In this document: one piece after another, positions 26,295 to 33,477 of the stretch
Layout of the letters: every line of letters begins with the position of its first letter
How positions within the stretch are numbered: the first letter of the stretch is position 1
Assembly (NCBI GenBank): GCA_004297065.1
Contig: SCUU01000102.1
Location: 1-37,464 of the forward strand
Direction: 5' to 3'
Source: Gallionellaceae bacterium
GTDB taxonomy: Bacteria; Pseudomonadota; Gammaproteobacteria; Burkholderiales; Gallionellaceae
Length of the DNA: 37,464 nt
Translations under genes and position numbers: made by a program
The notes under the pieces: generated by a model
The model's input: the letters and a program-made list of their open reading frames with translations, nothing else
Told to the model about the DNA's origin: nothing
The model's database searches: none

Positions 26295-27235
26295 TACTTT
26301 ACGCAGTTACGCCCCCCGGATTTCGCGCGATACAGTTGCGCATCGGCAGCGGCGATCAGCGACTGTGCCGTGACACCCGGCCGGTTCATCGCCAGCCCGA
26401 CGGAGATGGTGATGCCGGGTAGCTCGGCACCCTCGCTGGAACATATCTTCTTCTGTGCCGTGTTCTGGCGTATGCGCTCCGCCGCCACGATGGCCTCTTC
26501 CTTGTTTGTGTTCGGCAATATCACCAGAAACTCTTCGCCGCCGTAACGCGTGGCGAAATCGTAAGGGCGCACCGTCGTCTTGAGCACATTGCCCATCGCG
26601 ATGAGCGCCTGGTCGCCGCCCAAATGTCCCTGCGTGTCGTTGTATTTTTTAAAGTGATCCACGTCGATCAGCAAGATGCACAAAGGTTGCTCGCCTTTGT
26701 CCGCCTGCTCCAGCAGACGTGCCAGCGCGTTATCCAGCCAGCGGCGGTTGTAGAGCCCCGTCAGCGCATCCACGTTGGCGTGGTCGGTCAGCTCCCAAAT
26801 CTGCATACGGTCTTTCACGATGCGCTGCGTATTCGCCCGCATCCACTGCGTCATCAAGCGCAGCAGATTGCCCGCGACCGGGCTGGTGCTGGCGACGAGG
26901 TCGTGCAGCAGATCGCGGTGGATGGGGAACACGCGGCTGTTCTTCCGAGCGATAACATAAGCGGAAGGCGGCGTGCCGTCGATGATGGAAATTTCCCCGA
27001 CCGAAACGCCCTTGTTCAGTTCGCGTATCGGCGGTGTATCGAGCGAGCCGAAATGCACATCGAGCGTGCCCGAGAGCAACAGATAGAGATGATGATTCTC
27101 TTTGTCCGGCGAGAGCAATATGTCTCCTGCGAGCAACTCCATCGGGTCGGATTGCGCCATCACCAGATGGACGATTTCTTCCGGCACATCGCGGAACAAT
27201 TCGGACTGCGCCAGTTCTTGAGCCAAAGCACTCAT
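26291..27235 (-). CDS. Diguanylate cyclase with N-terminal cNMP-binding-fold domain
   Basis: 314 residues. About 10-125 form a CRP-like beta-roll (GEISIIDGTPPSAY as the phosphate-binding cassette), and about 150-314 a GGDEF domain: DALTGLYNRRWLD, DVDHFKKYNDTQGH, and the active site GGEEF at 232-236. An allosteric I-site RPYD (R223-D226) lies five residues ahead, so an active, feedback-inhibited diguanylate cyclase is expected. The beta-roll lacks the Arg that holds the cyclic phosphate in CRP (Pro-Pro-Ser instead), so it may bind another ligand or none. A ribosome binding site (AAGGGA) precedes the ATG. The stop codon falls in the terminal repeat of the adjacent MITE, so the natural C-terminus may have been altered there. 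Confidence 0.9.
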   Translation of the reverse strand: MSALAQELAQSELFRDVPEEIVHLVMAQSDPMELLAGDILLSPDKENHHLYLLLSGTLDVHFGSLDTPPIRELNKGVSVGEISIIDGTPPSAYVIARKNSRVFPIHRDLLHDLVASTSPVAGNLLRLMTQWMRANTQRIVKDRMQIWELTDHANVDALTGLYNRRWLDNALARLLEQADKGEQPLCILLIDVDHFKKYNDTQGHLGGDQALIAMGNVLKTTVRPYDFATRYGGEEFLVILPNTNKEEAIVAAERIRQNTAQKKICSSEGAELPGITISVGLAMNRPGVTAQSLIAAADAQLYRAKSGGRNCVKY

Positions 27236-27326
27236 GGGTATCCCTTATGGTCTTTTACCGGGCGAACCTTAATTGATTGGGGGTTTTAGTTCAATAGAGG
27301 CGAGGGTCTAGATATTTCGGTGCAAC

Positions 27327-27363
27327 AAATGAAAACGACATCGCGAGGGTGTCGTTTTCATTT
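27327..27363. terminator. Perfect 14-bp hairpin, possible terminator
   Basis: AAATGAAAACGACA (27327-27340) and TGTCGTTTTCATTT (27350-27363) are exact inverted copies with a 9-nt loop. It lies beyond the island edge, next to the tmRNA-like repeat, and downstream of the minus-strand antitoxin-like gene. It could be a bidirectional terminator or the former ssrA terminator; neither strand has a long pure T-tract after it. Confidence 0.55.
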
Positions 27364-27385
27364 GGCGGCGGGAGTTGAACACGCG
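27364..27385. repeat. Candidate att site (degenerate ssrA 3'-end copy)
   Basis: GGCGGCGGGAGTTGAACACG and the next two bases match the ssrA segment at 33062-33083 in 20 of 22 positions. The similarity covers the T-stem and loop but not the terminal TCCACCA, so this copy could not serve as a tmRNA end. An alternative is a decayed tRNA 3' end, since T-arms look alike. Confidence 0.5.
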
Positions 27386-27414
27386 ACCCGCAAGCGTGAA
27401 ACCAGCGCAGCCTG

Positions 27415-27738
27415 CTATGCCAATTCAACCGTATAAACTTCAATTCCCACCTTCAGGCGCGCACGGACAGCACCAAAAATAGCAGCGAGGTTATCCATGC
27501 TGGGGTTGCCTTTGGGCGACAACATGCGGTGCAGGCTTTTGCTGGGTTTGTCAGTCAGCACGGCCAGTTGTTCAAATCCCACTGTGGCATTCACGAGATC
27601 ACGCAGGATGAGGCGCGCCGTTTCCGGTTCGTCACTCAAAAACAAGGTTGCCGCTTCATCAAGCAGTGCTTTCGCAAACTCGGGATTGCGTTCCACGCGC
27701 TCGATGACTGTCTGTTTGAAATTTCGGGTTAGTGCCAT
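27415..27738 (-). CDS. HigA/HI1420-type antitoxin-like DNA-binding protein, no partner toxin
   Basis: 107 residues with a good ribosome binding site (AGAGGTGAT). The sequence MALTRNFKQTV, EFAKALLDEAATLFLSDEPETARLILRDLVNATVGFEQLA and KSLHRMLSPKGNPSMDNLAAIF is characteristic of the probable addiction-module antidote/HI1420 family, with a Cro-like helix-turn-helix in the second half. Such proteins usually follow a RelE-like toxin gene. Here the upstream side (27739-27863) holds only non-coding sequence and a transposase remnant, so it is an orphan. The stop codon lies 29 nt from the candidate att site, at the island edge. Confidence 0.85.
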   Translation of the reverse strand: MALTRNFKQTVIERVERNPEFAKALLDEAATLFLSDEPETARLILRDLVNATVGFEQLAVLTDKPSKSLHRMLSPKGNPSMDNLAAIFGAVRARLKVGIEVYTVELA

Positions 27739-27863
27739 GTGATCACCTCTTTGTTTTTTCAGTTTTGCTGGCAGCAGACTTGGCTTTTTTTTGCGAGCAG
27801 CCTTTTCAAGGCTTGCCTGCTTACCCCACTTCGCACCTTATTGATCCGGCACTCATCAAAGTA

Positions 27864-28160
27864 TCACGCCGCGTAAGCGACACGAGGGTCTCCGAAATGG
27901 GAGCGCGCCCGCTCTGGAGTTTGCTCAAGCTTGTTCATGTATTTGCTTGCCGCCTCTTTCAGTTTCGCCTTTGTGCGAACCGGCACTTTACTGCTGATCT
28001 CGTGCTTCAAGCCGGCATTCAACTGTTCGTCTGGATTCAGTTCCGGGCTGTAGCTTGGCAAATAAAACACCTCGATCCTTTGCTTGTGTTCTTCCAGCCA
28101 TTTCTTGACCGGCTTTGAGCTCATTACGTGGCTGGTTATCAAGTAACATTGAGCCAGCGG
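27864..28160 (-). pseudogene. C-terminal remnant of an IS630-family transposase
   Basis: About 95 residues remain. KPVKKWLEEHKQRIEVFYLPSYSPELNPDE is the strongly conserved third-acidic-residue region of IS630 DDE transposases, and the end FGDPRVAYAA is also typical. The preceding catalytic Asp-Asn motif is disrupted: a DN appears only in a neighbouring frame near 28125-28140, and the N-terminal two-thirds is gone, replaced by the antitoxin-like gene on the other strand. No intact inverted repeat could be assigned. Confidence 0.8.
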
Positions 28161-28211
28161 GAATATTGCGGATTGAATATCGCCATCGTGTGAACCTGAA
28201 GGAGAGAGGTA

Positions 28212-28415
28212 ATGAACAACATCATTGAAGCAATTGACAAAGAAGCCAGCACATTGCCGCCGGAGTTCCAGCGGGAAGTGCTCGACTTCATCGGTTATTT
28301 GCATACCAAGAGTGAACGCAAATCTGATCCGGCGTGGCTGGAACGGGCTTGGGGCGCTGTACCCGATTTTCCGGACAGGCCGCAATCGCTTCCGGTATTT
28401 GCGGGCGTTTTCTGA
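28212..28415 (+). CDS. DUF2281/VapB-like antitoxin, probably 3'-truncated
   Basis: 67 residues with a clear ribosome binding site (AAGGAGAGAG). MNNIIEAIDKEASTLPPEFQREVLDFIGYLHTK is typical of the small DUF2281 antitoxins that pair with PIN-domain toxins: an amphipathic helix around LPPEFQREVLDFI, then a toxin-wrapping tail with WGAVPDFPDRP. The last residues (QSLPVFAGVF) do not fit the family. In the neighbouring frame from about 28380, sequence of a restriction-modification gene begins, so the original 3' end and the toxin gene seem to have been lost at this junction. Confidence 0.7.
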   Translation: MNNIIEAIDKEASTLPPEFQREVLDFIGYLHTKSERKSDPAWLERAWGAVPDFPDRPQSLPVFAGVF

Positions 28416-28890
28416 TTACATGAAGCAAGTGCCAATCCCCAACGCAACCAATTCGCAAAAGGGAATTGTCAGCAACTTGGCGGATGCCGTGCTAGCCCTG
28501 ACAGCCCTCACCCCCAGCCCCTCTGATGGAACTACTAGCCATTCGACTAGGCTGTCCAACAACGCCAGCCAAGTCGCTGGTTATCCCGCTTGCGGGGAGA
28601 GCGTAGCGAGGGGGGCGAAGCCGGAGTTTCTTCCACGTTTCGAGCAACTCATCAACGGCCTCGTCTTCGAGCTGTTCTTCCCCGACGACCTGCACCGCGC
28701 CAACATCCGCCTGTTCGATGCTTGCGAAAAGGCTGGCATCGCCAAACTCGCCACTTTCAAGGGCAAGGCTCTAACGGATGCCGCCAACGATTTAGCTACC
28801 TGCATTTTCGCCAACGACCATCCAATCTATGGCATGTTATTTGACCTGCAAGGGCTGGATGTGGTGCGCATCGTCGAGGGGCGTGAATGA
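28380..28890 (+). pseudogene. 3' remnant of a Eco57I/TaqI-like or related restriction-modification gene
   Basis: The frame reading YLRAFSDYMKQVPIPNATNSQKGIVSNLADAVLA and, further on, PRFEQLINGLVFELFFPDDLHRANIRLFD matches the last part of adenine-specific methyltransferases/type IIG enzymes, where a PIP motif is followed by a helical stretch and an (I)DxLVYELY-like end. The catalytic methylase part is absent. Between these blocks, about 28500-28620 is repeat-like DNA, translated in frame as about 40 foreign residues. The end overlaps the ABC ATPase gene by ATGA, so the two genes were once coupled. An ATG at 28420 could still start a short protein of 156 residues. The exact parent family is uncertain. 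Confidence 0.6.
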
Positions 28891-30455
28891 CCGTGCAGCT
28901 CAAGCCGCTGCGCATCAAGAGCCTGACGCTCACCGACTTCCGTGCCTTCCCCGGTCCCGCTCCGGCGCATTTCGATCTCGACGGCAAGAACCTGCTGGTC
29001 TATGGCGAGAACGGTTCCGGCAAATCATCTCTCTTTCACGCCTTGCGGGAGTTCTTTTCCCTCAAGCCCGCTAAGCCGCTTGCTCACTATCGAAACGTGT
29101 TCTCTGCTCAGCCGGAGGCGGTTTGTAAAGTCGGTATCGAGTATGTTGGTGATGCCGTTGCAGTTGAGTGGACGATGGCTAAACATCCTTGTGAATATGA
29201 CTTTGGTACGCCAGTAACAGGTTGGTACGATTACTTTTTTAGAGGTTCCGATAGCCGAACAAGATCGGTGGCCATGCGCTGCGCCTGTTTGGATTACCGG
29301 GCGTTGCTCGATACCAATTATCTGCATGGTGACGGTGACATCAATCTGTTTGACATCGCACTCAAACGCCTGCTGGCGGACTATCCGATTACCGTGGCGG
29401 GTGGTCAGCAAAAATCGCTCATGCAATTGTGGGCAAGCGTGGAAGACGCATCGCTGGCGAAGCCGCCCGCCCCACAAACAGTGGCTACTCCAAGCGCTGA
29501 GTTTCAAGGCGTGCTGGCTGCCTGCGCCGAATTCAACAGTGGCTTCCGCCAGGCGCTCGATGCCCTGCATCCGCATGTCGGCGTGCTTCTCGGTGAATTG
29601 ATCGGGGCAGACGTGGTGGTGGCGCCATTCAGTTTCGCGGGGCTGACTTATTCGGCAGGTCGCTTAAAACGTGACCGCGAGGTGGTGGGTCGTGAGCTTA
29701 AGCTTGACGTTTCGTTTCGCAACCATAGCCCGAGCCGTCCGCAAGACTTTTTGAATGAAGCGCGCCTCTCGGCACTCGCTCTAGCGATCTATCTGGCAGG
29801 GCGCTTGGCCTGCACGTCCACCGCGACACAGGATGCGCTGAAACTGCTGGTGCTCGATGATGTGCTGATCGGCCTTGACCACTCCAACCGCCTGCCGGTG
29901 CTGGATGTGCTGCATACCCACTTCGCGGATTGGCAGGTGGTGTTGCTCACCCATGATAAGACCTGGTTCGATTTGGCGCGCGAGCGTTTGCCAGAGAATG
30001 ATTGGGCTTGTTGTGAAGTCTATGAAGGCGACACTGCCACAGCCGCACCGATGCCCATCGTTCGCCCGACTTTGAATAAACCAGCGCGGGCGCTTCTTCA
30101 AAAAGCAGATGATTTGTTGAAACTGGGCTATGTTGAAGCGGCTGCAAATTATGCAAGACAGGCGTTTGAATTCGGTTTGCGAATCGCTTGTGAACTAAAA
30201 AATATCAAACTGAACTATCTGCAAGATTCGACAGATCATAAAGTGCAAGATTTGTTAGATGCATTGAAAGGGTGGACGGGTTCAGCAAAAGTGCCGAAAA
30301 CTGAGTGGGATGCAGCCATTCATCGCCTTGAGTTGTTGAAAAACGTGGTGATGAACCCATACTCCCATCCGAGTTCGCCGAACATTCCCAAACAGGAAGT
30401 CACGGATGCCATCGCGGCGGTGACGGCTTTTCTTGATCTGGTCGCTAAGAAGTGA
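28887..30455 (+). CDS. SMC-like ABC ATPase with HEPN-like C-terminal domain (defence-type)
   Basis: 522 residues. About 7-60 open with LRIKSLTLTDFRAF and Walker A GENGSGKSS, the RecF/SMC pattern. A middle region follows without a long coiled coil. The ABC signature is a variant (NEARLSALALAIYLAG, about 290-305), then Walker B LLVLDDVLIGLD (about 318-329) and an H-loop in VVLLTHD. From about 395, RALLQKADDLLKLGYVEAAANYARQAFEFGLRIACEL and, near the end, LKNVVMNPYSH look like a four-helix HEPN-type domain; the usual R-x4-6-H nuclease motif is not clear. ABC ATPases with nuclease or HEPN tails are common in anti-phage systems. The partner was probably the restriction-modification gene whose tail overlaps by ATGA. 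Confidence 0.75.
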   Translation: MTVQLKPLRIKSLTLTDFRAFPGPAPAHFDLDGKNLLVYGENGSGKSSLFHALREFFSLKPAKPLAHYRNVFSAQPEAVCKVGIEYVGDAVAVEWTMAKHPCEYDFGTPVTGWYDYFFRGSDSRTRSVAMRCACLDYRALLDTNYLHGDGDINLFDIALKRLLADYPITVAGGQQKSLMQLWASVEDASLAKPPAPQTVATPSAEFQGVLAACAEFNSGFRQALDALHPHVGVLLGELIGADVVVAPFSFAGLTYSAGRLKRDREVVGRELKLDVSFRNHSPSRPQDFLNEARLSALALAIYLAGRLACTSTATQDALKLLVLDDVLIGLDHSNRLPVLDVLHTHFADWQVVLLTHDKTWFDLARERLPENDWACCEVYEGDTATAAPMPIVRPTLNKPARALLQKADDLLKLGYVEAAANYARQAFEFGLRIACELKNIKLNYLQDSTDHKVQDLLDALKGWTGSAKVPKTEWDAAIHRLELLKNVVMNPYSHPSSPNIPKQEVTDAIAAVTAFLDLVAKK

Positions 30456-30468
30456 AATGGAGGGAAAT

Positions 30469-30753
30469 ATGAGTAATGAAGAAAAATCAAAACTCGCCTT
30501 GTTCGAAGGTCGTGAAATACGAAAAGCCTTTCACGATGGTGAATGGTGGTTCTCGATCATCGATGTGGTCGAGACATTGGTGGGCGGAGAGCGGCCTCGC
30601 AAGTGTTGGAGCGATCTCAAGAAGAAGCTCATCGCTGAAGGCTATTTTGAAGTGTCCGAAAAAATCGGACAGTTGAAAATGGTTGCGCCTAATGGGAAGC
30701 AGCGGCTGACTGACTGCGCCAATACTGAAACCATTTTTCGCGTTATTCAGTAA
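30469..30753 (+). CDS. BRO-N domain fragment, paralogous to the following DinD-like gene
   Basis: 94 residues from ATG 30469 with GGAGGG upstream. The whole protein is one BRO-N domain: FEGREIRKAFHDGEWWFSIIDVVETL, then KMVAPNGKQRLTDCANTETIFRVIQ. It is collinear with the first about 95 residues of the next gene and stops exactly where that protein continues (FRLIQ followed by SIPSP). It is therefore either a degraded tandem duplicate or a genuine stand-alone BRO-N protein. BRO-N domains occur in phage antirepressors and viral DNA-binding proteins. Confidence 0.7.
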   Translation: MSNEEKSKLALFEGREIRKAFHDGEWWFSIIDVVETLVGGERPRKCWSDLKKKLIAEGYFEVSEKIGQLKMVAPNGKQRLTDCANTETIFRVIQ

Positions 30754-30776
30754 CAGATAAAAAGGAAATACACGTC

Positions 30777-31640
30777 ATGAGCAAGATAGAAAAAGCCAAC
30801 GACCCCGCCGCTCATATCGCCGTTTTTCAGGAAAAAACCATCCGCCGTGCATGGCATAACGAGGAATGGTGGTTTTCTGTAGTTGATGTTTGTGGTGTGC
30901 TTACCGAAAGTCCCGATGCGGGTGCATATTGGCGCAAGCTCAAACAACGTCTGGGTGCGGAGGGCGGCGAACCCGTGACATTTTGTCACGGGTTGAAACT
31001 TGAAGCTCCTGACGGTAAGCAGCGTGTCACCGATTGTGCCAACACTGAAGGCTTGTTCCGTCTCATCCAATCCATCCCTTCGCCCAAAGCAGAGCCATTC
31101 AAGCACTGGCTGGCGCAAGTGGGTTACGAGCGGGTAAAGGAAATCGAGAATCCAGAACTAGCCATGGGACGGATGCAGGATTTGTACGAAAAGAAGGGCT
31201 ATCCGAAGGAGTGGATCGACAAGCGACTGCGGGGTATCGCGGTACGCCAGGACTTGACCGATGAATGGCAAGAACGCGGCGTGGCATCCAGTAAGGAATT
31301 CGCCATCCTCACCAACGAGATCATGCAGGGCGCTTTTGATCTGAAGGTAGACGAATACAAGCAGGTGAAGTCGCTGGCACGGGAAAATCTGCGCGACCAC
31401 ATGACCGACATCGAACTTATCCTGACTATGCTGGCCGAGGCGACAACCACGAAGCTGCACCGTGACCGCGATTCACAAGGCATGGAACCGCTGAAAAAAG
31501 ATGCGAAAGATGGCGGCGCGGTGGCTGGCAGGACGCGCAAGGATATTGAACACCAGACCGGCAAGCCGGTAATCTCGAAGGAAAACTTCAAGCAGTTGAC
31601 CGGTGCCCGTCCCAAGAGGCTGGAAAGAGATCGTGACTGA
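30777..31640 (+). CDS. DinD-like BRO-N protein (DNA-damage-inducible type)
   Basis: 287 residues. An N-terminal BRO-N domain (about 15-100: WHNEEWWFSVVDVCGVL, then DGKQRVTDCANTEGLFRLIQ) is followed by the DinD-type C-terminal part: ENPELAMGRMQDLYEKKGYPKEWIDKRLRGIAVRQDLTDEWQERGV, then ENLRDHMTDIELILTMLAEATTT. Escherichia coli DinD is SOS-induced and inhibits RecA strand exchange. Relatives frequently sit in restriction-modification and phage-like islands, as here. No LexA box was evident upstream. It is 23 nt after the BRO-N fragment and is the last plus-strand gene of the island. Confidence 0.85.
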   Translation: MSKIEKANDPAAHIAVFQEKTIRRAWHNEEWWFSVVDVCGVLTESPDAGAYWRKLKQRLGAEGGEPVTFCHGLKLEAPDGKQRVTDCANTEGLFRLIQSIPSPKAEPFKHWLAQVGYERVKEIENPELAMGRMQDLYEKKGYPKEWIDKRLRGIAVRQDLTDEWQERGVASSKEFAILTNEIMQGAFDLKVDEYKQVKSLARENLRDHMTDIELILTMLAEATTTKLHRDRDSQGMEPLKKDAKDGGAVAGRTRKDIEHQTGKPVISKENFKQLTGARPKRLERDRD

Positions 31641-31735
31641 AATATGCAGGATGCCGTGGCCCATGGCAAAGCCTCCGCTTCGCCAACAGGCTGGGGGTAA
31701 TCTTAAAAGTTTACCGCAAACCGTACAAACAGACA

Positions 31736-32906
31736 TCACGCCGCTTTGGTCTTTAGCGGTATAACCGTTGCCCCGCGTTGTGCGGCGGCAAGTTGCTTCC
31801 CCCACCACTGAAACAGTTTTACCCGCTCATCAAACCGTTCGCCCCGGTCATAGGCGCGCGCGACTTCGTTGTCGTGGGCATGGTCTAGGGCAAGCTCCAC
31901 CACGTCGCGCGCAGTGCCGTTGCCGCGCGCCAGCGTGGAAAATGAACTGCGCCAGCCGTGGGGCGAATGTTTTCCATCCAGCCCCAAGGTTACGCGGTAC
32001 ACCTTTTCGATGGCTTCGCGTCCGATGTGTTTCCCCCCGGCAGGAGAAGGGAACACATAGCCTTTGCCGCCGAACACGTTTTGCCATTGGCGCAACTCGG
32101 CGGCGATTTCCGGGCACAGGGGGATGCGGTGGTCTATGGGGCGGGAAGTGACTTTCATTTTTGCGCGCGGCACGATCCAGACGGGTTGGTCGTCGTTCAG
32201 GTGAAACTCTTTCCACACGGCATTGACCACGTTGCCGATGCGCATGGACGTAAAGGCGCACAGGCGATGCGCCATGCGCACGGCTGGGGACAGCCGCGCC
32301 ATATCCGCACGGCGCAGCACATCGCCCAGCGCGGCATAGCCCCTTGGCTTGGGCGTAGCGAAAAACGCCGTTCAGGTGCTGGAGGATGCGGGTGGCGGTT
32401 TCGAGTACGTCGCGCTTGTGGATGTCTTCAATGGCTTTTGCCACGATGGCGGGGGTGATGCTGGCGATGGGCAGCTTGCCGATGGCCGGGTAGATGTCGC
32501 GCTCGAATGCCCGCGCGGACTTGGTGTAATGGCCTGCGCTCCATTCCTTTTGCTTCATCGCCAGCCATACGTCCGCGACGGCCTCGAAGGTGTTATCGCT
32601 GGATGCGCTGGTTTCCGCCCGGTTGATGCGGCGCTGGGTGACGGGGTCTTTGTTTTCCCGGAGTAGCGCTTTGACCTCGCCCAACTCGATACGCGCCGCC
32701 GCCAAGGAAATGCCGGGGCAAGTGCCGATGGAATAAATCTTCTCCTTGCCGTCAATCCGGTACTGGATGCGCCAGTTGGCTCCCCCGGCAGGCGTGATAA
32801 AGAGATACATCCCCCCACCGTCTGGAAGCTTTTTTCCATGCGCTTTTCGAGCAACGAAGGCTTTGCAAGCCTTGCCCTTCAACCTTCCGCCGATACCCCC
32901 AGACAT
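31736..32906 (-). pseudogene. P4-type tyrosine integrase, broken by deletion/frameshift
   Basis: The 5' part (from ATG 32906, with a GGAGGA ribosome binding site) encodes the DUF4102 arm-binding domain (LPDGGGMYLFITPAGGANWRIQYRIDG) and the core-binding domain to FRYAQAKG. The 3' part, in another frame (downstream of about 32340), encodes the catalytic domain: Arg in FTSMRIGNVV, HGWR in SPHGWRSSFSTLA, then LDHAHDNEVARAY with the nucleophilic Tyr. At the junction about 25-30 residues expected between the two domains are missing and the frame changes, so a full-length enzyme cannot be made. The gene lies about 150 nt from the ssrA 3' end, as usual for site-specific island integrases. Confidence 0.82.
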
Positions 32907-33011
32907 GATTTTTCCTCCGGTTCAATTTTGTTTGATACCCCCATCGCGCTAGGATGCAACCGGATTTTGCAGGACAGCAACGGATAATGAATACGCGGAA
33001 ACACAAAGAAA

Positions 33012-33034
33012 AACGCCGTCTCTAGGACGGCGTT
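33012..33034 (-). terminator. Rho-independent terminator of ssrA
   Basis: AACGCCGTC and GACGGCGTT form a perfect 9-bp stem with a TCTAG loop. Read on the minus strand it is followed by TTTCTTTGTG. It lies 20 nt beyond the tmRNA 3' CCA. Confidence 0.88.
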
Positions 33035-33054
33035 GAAACCCGTTGGGGTATTGT

Positions 33055-33423
33055 TGGTGGAGGCGGCGGGAATTGAACCCGCGTCCGCGAGCACTCTACA
33101 AGTAGTTCTACATACTTAGTCTGGTTATTTGATTTTATCCCGCAGACGCCAACCGACAGGCTGCTACAGGACGAGTCACCTTGGTTTTAGCTTCGTACAA
33201 AGTAACCCTGCACGACACGATTCTGTGTAATGACCTCACTCATCGCGGCATTGCGGCCTTGAGCCCCTCCACAGACAGCAGGGTGTGAGGTCTAACCGGT
33301 TAAGCGGCTAGAGCGTACTTTTCGTCGTTTGCGACTATTGGTTTTCCAGCTGATTTACGAGGTTGCGGGTCCTCGGTATGCCCTACGTTGCTTTGCAACC
33401 CACGTCGAAGCCAGGTCGCCCCC
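33055..33423 (-). ncRNA. ssrA: Transfer-messenger RNA (tmRNA, one-piece)
   Basis: The RNA is about 369 nt. The 5' end GGGGGCG-ACCTGGCTTCGACG pairs with CGCCTCC before the encoded ACCA end, with a G3-U70 wobble pair (the alanine identity element). The T-arm is CGGG-TTCAATT-CCCG. The tag reading frame on the minus strand (33332 down to 33300) is GCA AAC GAC GAA AAG TAC GCT CTA GCC GCT TAA, giving ANDEKYALAA, whose LAA end is a degron for ClpXP. With SmpB it rescues stalled ribosomes. A TACAAT -10 element lies upstream (33451-33456), implying a 5' leader removed by processing. Its 3' end is the likely island target. Confidence 0.97.
33062..33083. repeat. Candidate att site within ssrA
   Basis: GGCGGCGGGAATTGAACCCG plus two bases is the reverse complement of the tmRNA T-arm. 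It is repeated with two mismatches at 27364-27385. The integrase gene is adjacent. Confidence 0.5.
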
Positions 33424-33477
33424 GGTTCTGGTTGGTACTAAGCGGGGCGGATTGTAACAGGTGGCGGAAGGCTCGTG

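Larger units (their letters stand above)
27364..33083. mobile_element. Degraded integrative island at the 3' end of ssrA
   Basis: Support comes from four observations. A 22-nt copy of the tmRNA T-arm (two mismatches) lies at 27364-27385, matching 33062-33083 inside ssrA. A tyrosine integrase gene lies next to ssrA. The content is accessory throughout (antitoxin-like genes, transposase remnant, restriction-modification tail, ABC-HEPN-like ATPase, DinD). Beyond both edges are ordinary chromosomal genes (GGDEF; ssrA, gph, ubiG). The 3' CCA end of tmRNA would then be supplied by the island. The integrase is broken, so the island is probably fixed. Limits are inferred from the repeat alone. Confidence 0.55.

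Noticed and set aside
27364-27413. Possible tRNA gene on the minus strand at the island edge
   Set aside because: Only a T-arm-like end is recognisable; the T-stem has a mismatch, there is no proper anticodon or acceptor arm, and the 5' part would be the end of the antitoxin-like coding region.
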